Of a stretch of DNA of 64,000 nt, positions 1-8,035 are shown one piece after another. The stretch lies in assembly GCA_034432635.1 (NCBI GenBank), contig DAOUBK010000088.1:9663-73662 (forward strand). Direction: 5' to 3'. The position numbers were made by a program, and so were the translations under genes. Position 1 is the stretch's first letter, and each line of letters starts with the position of its first letter. Below the pieces are notes generated by a model that saw only the letters and a list, made by a program, of their open reading frames with translations, was not told where the DNA came from and did no database searches. The DNA comes from Roseiflexus sp034432635. GTDB taxonomy: Bacteria > Chloroflexota > Chloroflexia > Chloroflexales > Roseiflexaceae.

Positions 1-2856
1 GTTCATTGCAATTGCCAGTGTTTCGTGCGCTTCGATACTGGTCGAACCATGCGACATCGCCGCAGTCGAGAAGCGTCGCACAATCGCTTCGATCGGTTCG
101 ACTTCATCGACAGGGATCGGCGCAGCGGGTCCTGCTTCTCGCTCATCGGGGGGAATGATTTCGAGCAGATCGCGCAACTCGACCGGCGGACGATCATGCA
201 CCAGCTTGCTGTAGGCAAGATAGTCGGCGTAGCTGCCACCATTGGCGGCGCGTTGCAGCGCATGGACGACAGCCGGCGCGAAGGCATGGTACTCGCCATC
301 CTTTTTGAACTTGTAGTACCCCGGATGCGGCAGTGTCGCGCGACCGGCGAGGAGCGGCAGACGATTCGAGAAGGCAGCGTCGTGATGTTCGAGCACATCG
401 GCAGCAAGTTTGCGGAAGCCATACCCACCGAGGTGGGAAGGAACACCTGCAAAACAACGTTCGGTGACCTCTTTTGCCAGACCGACAATCTCGAAAATCT
501 GAGCGCCGCAGTAACTATCGACGGTGGAGATGCCCATTTTGGACATCACCTTGAGCAACCCCTTCTCGAGCGCATGAATGTAGTTCTGTTCGGCTTCATC
601 CGCCAGGTCACTGGCAGCGCGCCGGTCGTGCGTTTCAGTTGCCTTCCCGCGCACCTCATCGCGCTCGATGGCGAGCGCGCGCACGGTTGCCAGCGCCAGG
701 TACGGATTGACCGCTTCAGCGCCCATCCCAACCAGGCATGCCAGATGGTGCACCTCGCGCGGTTCACCGCTTTCGATGACCAGGCTTACCATAGTGCGCA
801 GGCCAAGGCGGATAAGATGCTGATGCACCGCGCCAAGCGCCAGGAGCGCCGGAATCGGTGCGTGGCGTTCATCAACGCTGCGGTCGCTGATGATCAGGAT
901 GACTTCATTGGCGGCAATTGCTGCTTCCGCCTCACGACACAGGCGATCAAGCGCGGAGAGCATACCCTGAACGCCGTCATCGGCAACAAACGTCGCATTG
1001 AGGGTTGCCGTGGCAAATGCCGGATCGCGCAGATCGCGCAGCATCGCAAGATGTTCGTTGTTCAACACCGGGCTTGCAAGCCGGAGCAGATGGGCGTGTT
1101 CCGGCGTTTCCAGCAACAGGCAACCACGCCGCCCAAGACTGAACGAAAGGGACATCACCAGTTCCTCGCGGATCGGGTCGATCGGCGGGTTGGTCACTTC
1201 AGCGAAGCGTTGCTTGAAATAGTTGTACAGCGGGCGCGGGCGGTCGGCAAGGACGGCCGTCGGCGTATCATCGCCCATCGAACCGACCGGTTCCTGACCA
1301 TCGCGCAGCATGGGCTTGAGAACAACCGCCAGTTCTTCGGCGGTATAACCAAACGCGCGTTGCAACTCGCCAAGCAGCGCCGACTTGCTTTCACGTGAAG
1401 CGTGGCTTTCCGGCTCATCCGGTTCGCTAACACGCGGTGCGCCTGCCGGGGCGAGCACGCGCATATGGTGTTTGAGCCACTCGGCGTATGGACGACGTAC
1501 CGCAAGCCTGCTGCGGATCTCATCATTTTCCTCAAAGCGACCGGTATTCAGGTCGGCAGCAATCATCTGACCGGGACCTACCTTGCCCTTACGCACAACC
1601 CGTGCCTCATCGATCACCACTGCGCCGACTTCCGAACCGCAGATCACCAGACCATCATCGGTCAGCAGGTAGCGTGCCGGACGCAACCCATTGCGGTCGA
1701 GCGCCAGACCGACCACCTGCCCGTCGCAGAATGCCAGCGCAGCCGGACCATCCCACGGTTCCATCAACCCGGCGTGATACTGGTAGAACGCGCGCCGGGC
1801 GGGTTCCAGGTCGTGGATGCGCTCCCAGGCTTCGGGAACGAGCATCGTCAGGCTATGGCGAATGTCGCGCTCGCCCATAACCAGCAGTTCGAGCACATTA
1901 TCGAGCATTGCCGAGTCGCTACCGCCGGTATCAATAACCGGTCCGATGGTTGCAGCGCTGAGCGCCATTGCCAGCGGATCGCCATCGATTGCTGCTTCGA
2001 TCAGGGAGGAGTGTTGCGCCTCCATCGCTGCGCGACGCCACTCCGCCTCACGCGCCTGCATCCAGATGATGTTGCCGCGCAGTGTATTGATCTCGCCATT
2101 ATGCGACAGCATGCGGAAGGGTTGCGCGCGTTCCCAAGAAGGGAACGTGTTGGTCGAGTAGCGCTGGTGATAGAGGGCAATCGCCGTCTCATACAACGGA
2201 TCGCGCAGGTCTTCATAGAAATCGGGCAGTGCCGGCGCAACCAGCAACCCTTTGTAGATCAGCGTGCGACTGGAAAGTGAGGGAACCGAAAAACCTTCCA
2301 GATGATGGGCGCGTACCTCGGCTTCAATCGTGCGGCGTGCTAGGTAGAGGGCGCGCTCATAAGCGTTGGGCGCCGTGTGATTATGCGGTGGGCGGGCAAT
2401 CAGCGCCTGCTCGATCACCGGGCATGTCTCACGCGCACTCGCACCGAGTGCATGCAGGTTGATCGGAACCGGGCGCCACGCTAGCAACGCCATGCCGTAC
2501 TGTGCAAGGACCTGTTCTACCACACTGCGGGCAGTATTGCGATGCCCCTCGTTTTGGGGCAGGAAGAACATGCCAACCGCCAGATCGTCGACCGGATAGC
2601 GAATCCCGCGCGTCGCCAGTTCACGTGCAAAGAGTGCACGCGGGATCTGCGTCAACACACCGGCGCCATCACCGCTTTTGCCATCGGCAGCCACGCCGCC
2701 ACGGTGCGCCATACGCCCGACAGCCGTCAGCGCATAAGCCAGAATCGCGTGGTCCGGCTTGCCGCTGAGGCGCGCGACAAAACCGATGCCACATGCATCG
2801 CGTTCAAATTGCGGGTCATACAGTCCGCGTGGTTTCGGGTTCTTCAGTTGGCTCAT
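1..2856 (-). CDS. gltB: Glutamate synthase large subunit, N-terminal 952 residues (runs off window)
   Basis: Ammonia-assimilating glutamate synthase (GOGAT), which transfers glutamine amide nitrogen to 2-oxoglutarate. Translating the minus strand gives an uninterrupted frame to the window edge. It opens with the class II glutamine amidotransferase domain, whose likely catalytic Cys22 lies in RDACGIGF and whose RYSTNTFPSW and HNGEINTLRGN motifs are clear. The GltB central domain follows, then the start of the FMN/synthase domain at the edge (STSIEAHETLAIAMN). I chose the ATG at 2856 because AAGGTGA lies about 8 nt upstream; an in-frame ATG at 2883 has a poorer site. The FMN and iron-sulfur part lies outside the window. 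Long plus-strand frames opposite it are shadows. It probably works with the nearby amtB and glnA. Confidence 0.95.
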   Translation of the reverse strand, partial: MSQLKNPKPRGLYDPQFERDACGIGFVARLSGKPDHAILAYALTAVGRMAHRGGVAADGKSGDGAGVLTQIPRALFARELATRGIRYPVDDLAVGMFFLPQNEGHRNTARSVVEQVLAQYGMALLAWRPVPINLHALGASARETCPVIEQALIARPPHNHTAPNAYERALYLARRTIEAEVRAHHLEGFSVPSLSSRTLIYKGLLVAPALPDFYEDLRDPLYETAIALYHQRYSTNTFPSWERAQPFRMLSHNGEINTLRGNIIWMQAREAEWRRAAMEAQHSSLIEAAIDGDPLAMALSAATIGPVIDTGGSDSAMLDNVLELLVMGERDIRHSLTMLVPEAWERIHDLEPARRAFYQYHAGLMEPWDGPAALAFCDGQVVGLALDRNGLRPARYLLTDDGLVICGSEVGAVVIDEARVVRKGKVGPGQMIAADLNTGRFEENDEIRSRLAVRRPYAEWLKHHMRVLAPAGAPRVSEPDEPESHASRESKSALLGELQRAFGYTAEELAVVLKPMLRDGQEPVGSMGDDTPTAVLADRPRPLYNYFKQRFAEVTNPPIDPIREELVMSLSFSLGRRGCLLLETPEHAHLLRLASPVLNNEHLAMLRDLRDPAFATATLNATFVADDGVQGMLSALDRLCREAEAAIAANEVILIISDRSVDERHAPIPALLALGAVHQHLIRLGLRTMVSLVIESGEPREVHHLACLVGMGAEAVNPYLALATVRALAIERDEVRGKATETHDRRAASDLADEAEQNYIHALEKGLLKVMSKMGISTVDSYCGAQIFEIVGLAKEVTERCFAGVPSHLGGYGFRKLAADVLEHHDAAFSNRLPLLAGRATLPHPGYYKFKKDGEYHAFAPAVVHALQRAANGGSYADYLAYSKLVHDRPPVELRDLLEIIPPDEREAGPAAPIPVDEVEPIEAIVRRFSTAAMSHGSTSIEAHETLAIAMN

Positions 2857-3139
2857 CTCGTCTGTCACCTTGTTACCTGACATGGCGTACACAGTACCAG
2901 GCGCTCCGCAGACCTGGAGGAGCGGCGCTGCTATCAGCAGAAAGCGTCTATGCGGGATGCCCTGATGAATGCGAACGAATAACCGCTTTGGGAAGCGTTG
3001 CGACAGCCGTGGCGCGAGTGCGCCAATGAACGCCGGTGCAGGCGTCACTTACCGATCGACGAAAAATGCCCACAGCACACACTCATCAATCGAGCAGGCC
3101 GCGGGCGTCGCTGCAATCCGCAAAATCAGGCTAATAGTT

Positions 3140-3168
3140 ACTATAAAGGGACAGACAAGATTTGTCAA
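3140..3168 (-). promoter_or_regulatory. Strong sigma70-type promoter for gltB
   Basis: On the minus strand TTGACA (3163-3168) and TATAGT (3140-3145) are separated by exactly 17 nt. Transcription would start near 3133, giving a leader of roughly 275 nt before gltB. No other gene lies between 2857 and 3285. The first 11 bases, TTGACAAATCT, are identical to those of the liv promoter at 16810-16838. Confidence 0.75.
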
Positions 3169-3240
3169 GCATGAGAAGATAGGAAGACGGAGAACACGCA
3201 GAGAGCGTCTCTCCAGGCAGAGCGGAAGACTTTCTCCGGG

Positions 3241-3271
3241 GCGAGGTCTGGAGCAAAGCGCCAGACCTCGC
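3241..3271 (-). terminator. Hairpin after amtB
   Basis: A perfect 11-bp inverted repeat, GCGAGGTCTGG and CCAGACCTCGC, with a 9-nt loop lies 14 nt beyond the amtB stop codon. There is no clear U tract after it on the minus strand, so termination strength is uncertain. It separates amtB from the gltB promoter. Confidence 0.55.
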
Positions 3272-3285
3272 CTCGCCCTTCGATC

Positions 3286-4722
3286 TTACTCAGCCGTGCT
3301 GGAGGCTGGCTTCGCCGTGATCGCGCGGATCGTTTCGGGTTCGGGCATCTTATGGATATCCGGGTACGCAACCGTCCCGTGTTCGCCGATGTCGAGACCG
3401 AGTTCTTCTTCTTCGGGCGAAACGCGCAGACCAATCGTGCGCTTGATGATGAAGAAGAGGAGGAAACTGGTCAACGCGCACCAGACGCCGATTGCCAGCA
3501 CGCCGACGATCTGAGCGATCAGCAACTGCGGACCGCCGCCAGCGAACAGACCGACTGTACCAGTATTGCCTTCGATAGTCGCAAACAGACCGACCGCCAG
3601 CGTCCCCCAGACACCGTTCACCAGGTGTACCGGCACCGCACCGACCGGATCGTCAATCTTCAACGCCTCGAGCCACTTCATCGAGATAACGTAGAGCGGA
3701 CCGGCGACCAGCCCGACGATCACCGCATCAATCGGACGCATATAGGCACAACCGGCCGTGATCGCCACCAGACCGGAAAGCACACCATTCAGCGATGCGC
3801 CGAGTTCTGGCTTGCCACTCTTGATCCAGCTAGCAATCATCGCGCCAACCGCACCCGCCGCCGCCGCAAGCGTGGTGGTCACAGCCACCAGCGCAATTGC
3901 ATCGGCATCACCCTGGGTTTTGAACGCCAGTTGACTGCCGGGGTTGAAGCCATACCATCCCAGCCAGAGAATAAAGACCCCCAGACCGGCGAGCGCTGCG
4001 CTGTGTCCAGGAATTTCGCGCGGCTTACCATCGGGAGTGTAGCGCCCCATGCGCGGACCGAGGAGCCATGCCCCCATGAGCGCCGCCCAGCCACCAACGC
4101 TGTGAACCACCGTCGAGCCGGCGAAATCGGTGAAACCCCAGTCGCCGGTTGTCGTCGGATCATAGTCGTTGAGCCAGCCGGCGCCGCTCCATACCCAGTG
4201 CACCACAACAGGGTAGATAATGATCGAAATAACGGCGCTGTAGATCAGATACGCCGTAAACTTTGTGCGTTCCGCCATCGCGCCGGAAACAATCGTTGCT
4301 GCAGTGCCGGCAAACACCACCTGGAACAGCCAGGAGGCCAGCGTCGGTACGCTCCCTGCCTCACGCACATCACCCAGGAAGAACTGATCGGCTCCGAAGA
4401 ACCCGCCGACCGTCGTGCCATATGCAATCCCCCAGCCGATCATCCAGAATGCCAGCGCAGCGATACAGAAATCCATCAGGTTCTTGAACATGATGTTGAT
4501 CATGTTCTTGGATTGCGTGGAGCCGGCTTCAACGAGCGCAAAACCCGCCTGCATGAAGAAGACCAGGAAGGCGGCGACTAGCAGCCACATCGTATCGGTG
4601 ACAACCCCCATTTCCGCGATCGCCGGATCGATCTCCTGGGCAAAGGACGTTCCGGTTGTGCCGATCAGCAGACCGGCGAGCGCGCCAATGCCGAGCATCA
4701 GTTTCGTTCGTCGCTTGACCAT
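3286..4722 (-). CDS. amtB: Ammonium transporter (Amt/MEP/Rh family)
   Basis: Inner-membrane ammonium channel of 478 residues. It has an N-terminal signal-like segment (MVKRRTKLMLGIGALAGLL...SFAQ) and eleven expected membrane helices. Both pore histidines are in their usual settings (VVHSVGGWAAL and PVHLVNGVWG). The cytoplasmic tail EEELGLDIGEHGTVAYPDI is the region that binds PII proteins in the family. The start at 4722 is preceded by AAGGAAGGAACAGC; an upstream in-frame extension to 4851 lacks signal-peptide logic. No glnB/glnK gene is adjacent, which is unusual for amtB. Its placement between gltB and glnA points to ammonium capture for GS-GOGAT. Confidence 0.95.
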   Translation of the reverse strand: MVKRRTKLMLGIGALAGLLIGTTGTSFAQEIDPAIAEMGVVTDTMWLLVAAFLVFFMQAGFALVEAGSTQSKNMINIMFKNLMDFCIAALAFWMIGWGIAYGTTVGGFFGADQFFLGDVREAGSVPTLASWLFQVVFAGTAATIVSGAMAERTKFTAYLIYSAVISIIIYPVVVHWVWSGAGWLNDYDPTTTGDWGFTDFAGSTVVHSVGGWAALMGAWLLGPRMGRYTPDGKPREIPGHSAALAGLGVFILWLGWYGFNPGSQLAFKTQGDADAIALVAVTTTLAAAAGAVGAMIASWIKSGKPELGASLNGVLSGLVAITAGCAYMRPIDAVIVGLVAGPLYVISMKWLEALKIDDPVGAVPVHLVNGVWGTLAVGLFATIEGNTGTVGLFAGGGPQLLIAQIVGVLAIGVWCALTSFLLFFIIKRTIGLRVSPEEEELGLDIGEHGTVAYPDIHKMPEPETIRAITAKPASSTAE

Positions 4723-4914
4723 GCTGTTCCTTCCTTCTGTGTGAGGATAGTGCCGGGTATCACGATGCCCAACCGCTTGCGTGACAGAACGAAAAACATC
4801 CTGCGACGCGCGCGGGCGCAGGATTCGCTTCTTCGCATGCCGGTTGAACACGTGTGACAGTTGATGTACAGAAGAGTACGACAGAAGCGGCGATCGCGCT
4901 ACGTCCGGTTCATA

Positions 4915-5000
4915 TGAAATATCCGGTTTCGTTCTTGTTTACTTTGTACAAACTAGCTATTTGAAACTCTCAAATATGGATTTTTATCGAAATTTTGATT
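4915..5000 (-). promoter_or_regulatory. AT-rich upstream region of amtB, probable promoter area
   Basis: This stretch is conspicuously AT-rich in a GC-rich window and lies between glnA and amtB. On the minus strand it contains TTGAGA (4968-4973), a 5/6 match to a -35 box, but the -10 at correct spacing is poor. A regulated or alternative-sigma promoter is possible. Apart from the glnA terminator I see no gene in 4723-5088. Confidence 0.3.
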
Positions 5001-5031
5001 GTACGATCTGTCTTATCCAGGAATGCACAAA

Positions 5032-5070
5032 CAGGCACAGGAACGTTGTTGGCTGATGTTCCTGTGCCTG
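5032..5070 (-). terminator. glnA terminator
   Basis: A perfect 13-bp inverted repeat (CAGGCACAGGAAC and GTTCCTGTGCCTG) with a 13-nt loop lies about 18 nt after the glnA stop. On the minus strand it is followed by TTTGTGC, a short U-rich run. Confidence 0.75.
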
Positions 5071-5088
5071 CGTGAAGGAGGGGCGCGT

Positions 5089-6513
5089 CTATGCGTCGAA
5101 GTACATGAAGAACTCGTAGGGATGGGGGCGGATAGCAACCTGGATCAGTTCGCGTGAGCGCTTGTAATCCAGATAGGTTTCGATTACATCAGGGGTGAAG
5201 ACCCCGCCTGCCAGCAGAAAATCGTAGTCTGCCTCGAGTGCATCGAGCGACTCTGCCAGTGAGCCGGGTGTTCCGCGGATATGCGCCTTTTCCTCGGCTG
5301 TCAGTTCGTAAATATCAACATCGAGCGGTGGTGGCGGCTCGATCCGGTTCTTGATCCCATCGATGCCGGCCATCAACATTGCCGCGAACGCCAGATACGG
5401 GTTGCACGTCGGATCGGGTGCGCGGAACTCGATGCGGCGCGCCTTCGGCGAGTCTGAATAGGTGGGAATACGGATCGCCGCCGAACGGTTGCGCTGTGAG
5501 TAGACCAGGTTGATCGGCGCCTCGAAACCGGGCACCAGACGGCGGTACGAGTTGGTCGTTGGTGCGCAGATGGCCAGCAACGCCGGTGCATGGGTCAGAA
5601 TGCCGCCGATATACCAGCGCGCCGTATCGGAGAGCAGCGCATACCCCTTCGGATCGTAGAACAGGGGCTGTCCTTCTTTCCACAGACTCTGGTGACAGTG
5701 CATGCCGCTGCCATTATCGCCGAAGAGCGGCTTGGGCATGAACGTGGCCGTCAGACCGAACTGTCGCGCCGTGTTTTTGACGATGTACTTGTATTTGACC
5801 AGTTTATCCGCCATGCGCAGCAGCGAGTCGAAGCGCATATCAATCTCGCACTGACCGGCAGTGGCGACTTCGTGGTGATGCACCTCGACGTCGATACCGG
5901 CTGCCATCATATTGAGTGTGATCTGTGAACGCACATCCTGCAGCGTATCGAGCGGCGGGCAGGGGAAGTATCCCTCCTTGTAGCGCGGGCGGTACCCTAG
6001 GTTCTTTCCACCACGATCGGCGCCGCTGTTCCAGATGCCTTCGTCGCTGTCGAGGAAATAGTAACCAAAGTGGCTTCCCTGATCGAAACGCACATCGCTG
6101 AACAGGAAGAATTCGGCTTCGGGTCCGAAATAGGCGGTGTCAGCGATCTCGGTGCTGCGGAGATACTCCTCTGCCTTTCTGGCGATGTAGCGCGGATCGC
6201 GGCTATAGTTTTCTCCGGTCAGTGGGTCGCGGATATCGCAAATGAGGGCAAGAGTAGGAATTTTCAGCATCGGATCGATAAATGCTGTGTCTGGATCGGG
6301 GACTACCAGCATATCGCTTTCGTTGATTGCCTGGAAGCCTCGGATCGATGATCCGTCGAACCCCAGACCATGCACGAAGTCATCCTCGCTGAGCATGCTG
6401 GCAGGCAGCGAGAAGTGCTGCCACGTGCCTGGCATATCGGTGAAGCGAACATCGACCATTTTGATGTCGTGCTCTTTGATCAGTGCCAGGACATCTTTTG
6501 GGGTCATTCCCAT
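5089..6513 (-). CDS. glnA: Glutamine synthetase type I
   Basis: ATP-dependent ligase making glutamine from glutamate and ammonia; a dodecamer in the family. It has 474 residues, typical of GSI-beta. Signatures seen are FDGSSIRGF, the metal/glutamate motif FGPEAEFFLF, GSGMHCHQSLW, and the C-terminal NPYLAFAAMLMAG. The loop DVDIYELTAEE keeps a tyrosine at the position adenylylated in enterobacterial GS, so covalent control is possible but not shown. GGGAGG lies 8 nt before the ATG at 6513; MTPKD at 6507 is an alternative start. A TATAAT at 6637-6642 on the same strand may be its -10, though no good -35 is visible. Forms a nitrogen cluster with amtB and gltB. Confidence 0.97.
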   Translation of the reverse strand: MGMTPKDVLALIKEHDIKMVDVRFTDMPGTWQHFSLPASMLSEDDFVHGLGFDGSSIRGFQAINESDMLVVPDPDTAFIDPMLKIPTLALICDIRDPLTGENYSRDPRYIARKAEEYLRSTEIADTAYFGPEAEFFLFSDVRFDQGSHFGYYFLDSDEGIWNSGADRGGKNLGYRPRYKEGYFPCPPLDTLQDVRSQITLNMMAAGIDVEVHHHEVATAGQCEIDMRFDSLLRMADKLVKYKYIVKNTARQFGLTATFMPKPLFGDNGSGMHCHQSLWKEGQPLFYDPKGYALLSDTARWYIGGILTHAPALLAICAPTTNSYRRLVPGFEAPINLVYSQRNRSAAIRIPTYSDSPKARRIEFRAPDPTCNPYLAFAAMLMAGIDGIKNRIEPPPPLDVDIYELTAEEKAHIRGTPGSLAESLDALEADYDFLLAGGVFTPDVIETYLDYKRSRELIQVAIRPHPYEFFMYFDA

Positions 6514-6765
6514 TGAGCTATCCTCCCAGAAGTGTTGTGCGCCATGTCGCAGACAATACGCACGCGTAGATGACAAGACGTGGTCATCCGCGCTGCGCCC
6601 TTGCATGACACGTGCCAGGAACGTTCAATGCCCAGCATTATATGAAACTGCAACCATTTCCGGTAGGGCGACTCGGTACGAAGATCGGTGAAGACGATTT
6701 GGATGGAATGACTAAATCAGGAGGAAACGTATGCCGGACTGACGGTAGAACGGCAGAGCGGCAGG

Positions 6766-7881
6766 CTACAGCGCCGGTGAACGAGGGGTAACGCCGTGTC
6801 CGGCTGTGATCGGTGTCAGGTCAATAGTGCCGCCGTGGTATGCCATACCACCATCAAACGGGTTCTCCGCCAGGAAGAGGGGTGTATCCAGATCGACGAA
6901 GCGAAAGCCGCCCTGCCCGGCTGCAAAGCAGGCAGAGACGGTCATTGCCAGCAGCGACTCGACCATGCCGCCGATCATCAGGTGCAAACCGGCAGTACGG
7001 GCGATGGCGGCAATGTCGAGCGCTTCGACGATACCGCATTTCATCAGTTTGATGTTCAACACATCCACTGCGGCGTTCTGCGCCAGCCGGGCGGCATTGG
7101 CTGCACTGGCAACGCTTTCGTCGGCAGCGATTGGCACACGGCAGGTTGCAGTCAGGCGGCGTAGCCCTTCCTCGTCCTCCTTTGCGACCGGTTGCTCAAA
7201 AAGGGCAGGCACAATGCCATGCACGCCGAGCATGTCGAGCAATCTGAGCGCATCGGGAGGGGTATAGCCGCAGTTGCCGTCGAGGATGAGACGCGCTTCG
7301 GGCGCAACGTCTTGAATAGCAATAATGCGCGCCAGGTCGTGTTCCATTGTGCGGATGGTGGTTGTGTCCGGATCACCGGCGCCGATCTTGATCTTGATCG
7401 TCGTCACTCCACGTGCGACAATCGCCTGCGCCGCGCGCGCCGCCGCTGCAATGCCGCCGGTCGGAACGGTGACATCGGTTTCGAGCCGGGTGGTGACGCC
7501 GCCGAAGAATGCCCAGAGCGGCAGGCGCGCGCGGCGCGTCAGGGCATCGAGAAGCGCCGTTTCGATTGCACACCGCGCCGAGCCGATCATACCGGGTAGC
7601 GTGGGAAGCGCCAGGGCGATCCGACGCCATTCGCGCACGTCGGCGCCTTCAACCAGCGACCGCGCCGCCAGAACAGCGGCTTGTGCCATGTCCTGCGTCT
7701 CGCCGTTGAATGCCGGGAATGGCGCCGCTTCGCCATAGCCGCGTGCGCCATCGGTCAGTTCCACCGCCACCAGCAGATTGCGCGCCACCTCCTGCGCGCC
7801 GCCGGCAATGCCGAATGGTTCGTGAAGCGGAATATCGAGCGGCGCGACCGTGAGGGCGCGAATGGTTGTCGGTGCAGTCAT
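6766..7881 (-). CDS. Dipeptide epimerase (enolase superfamily, L-Ala-D/L-Glu epimerase-like)
   Basis: 371-residue member of the muconate-lactonizing/dipeptide-epimerase branch of the enolase superfamily. The barrel carries the KxK base (TTIKIKIGAG), three metal ligands in order (LILDGNCGY, LFEQPV, ADES) and the second lysine (NIKLMKCGI). An N-terminal capping domain occupies about residues 1-125. The family epimerises L-Ala-L/D-Glu and related dipeptides, often in murein peptide recycling. Its position divergent from a MurF/alanine racemase fusion fits a murein role, though substrate specificity cannot be read from sequence alone. The start at 7881 follows a clear promoter. Confidence 0.88.
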   Translation of the reverse strand: MTAPTTIRALTVAPLDIPLHEPFGIAGGAQEVARNLLVAVELTDGARGYGEAAPFPAFNGETQDMAQAAVLAARSLVEGADVREWRRIALALPTLPGMIGSARCAIETALLDALTRRARLPLWAFFGGVTTRLETDVTVPTGGIAAAARAAQAIVARGVTTIKIKIGAGDPDTTTIRTMEHDLARIIAIQDVAPEARLILDGNCGYTPPDALRLLDMLGVHGIVPALFEQPVAKEDEEGLRRLTATCRVPIAADESVASAANAARLAQNAAVDVLNIKLMKCGIVEALDIAAIARTAGLHLMIGGMVESLLAMTVSACFAAGQGGFRFVDLDTPLFLAENPFDGGMAYHGGTIDLTPITAGHGVTPRSPAL

Positions 7882-7939
7882 AACGGCGTGCTGCAGGTTT
7901 CAGGGCGACTGTGTGGTATGATCCGTTTCCAGGCGAGTA

Positions 7940-7968
7940 ATTGTTGCACAGGCGCGCAAAAATGTCAA
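7940..7968 (-). promoter_or_regulatory. Promoter for the dipeptide epimerase
   Basis: On the minus strand TTGACA (7963-7968) is followed after 17 nt by AACAAT (7940-7945). Transcription would begin near 7933, about 50 nt before the epimerase ATG. It lies in the divergent region shared with the murF-alr fusion. Confidence 0.65.
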
Positions 7969-8035
7969 GCGATGTGCGTTCGGGTGTGTGTCTCGTTCTT
8001 TCTGAGCGGATTCCCTACTCTCGAGGAAAGGCATC

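Noticed and set aside
25..2280. Long plus-strand open frames opposite gltB
   Set aside because: They are low-complexity shadows (Arg/His/Gln-rich) of the gltB codons; the minus strand gives continuous GltB homology.
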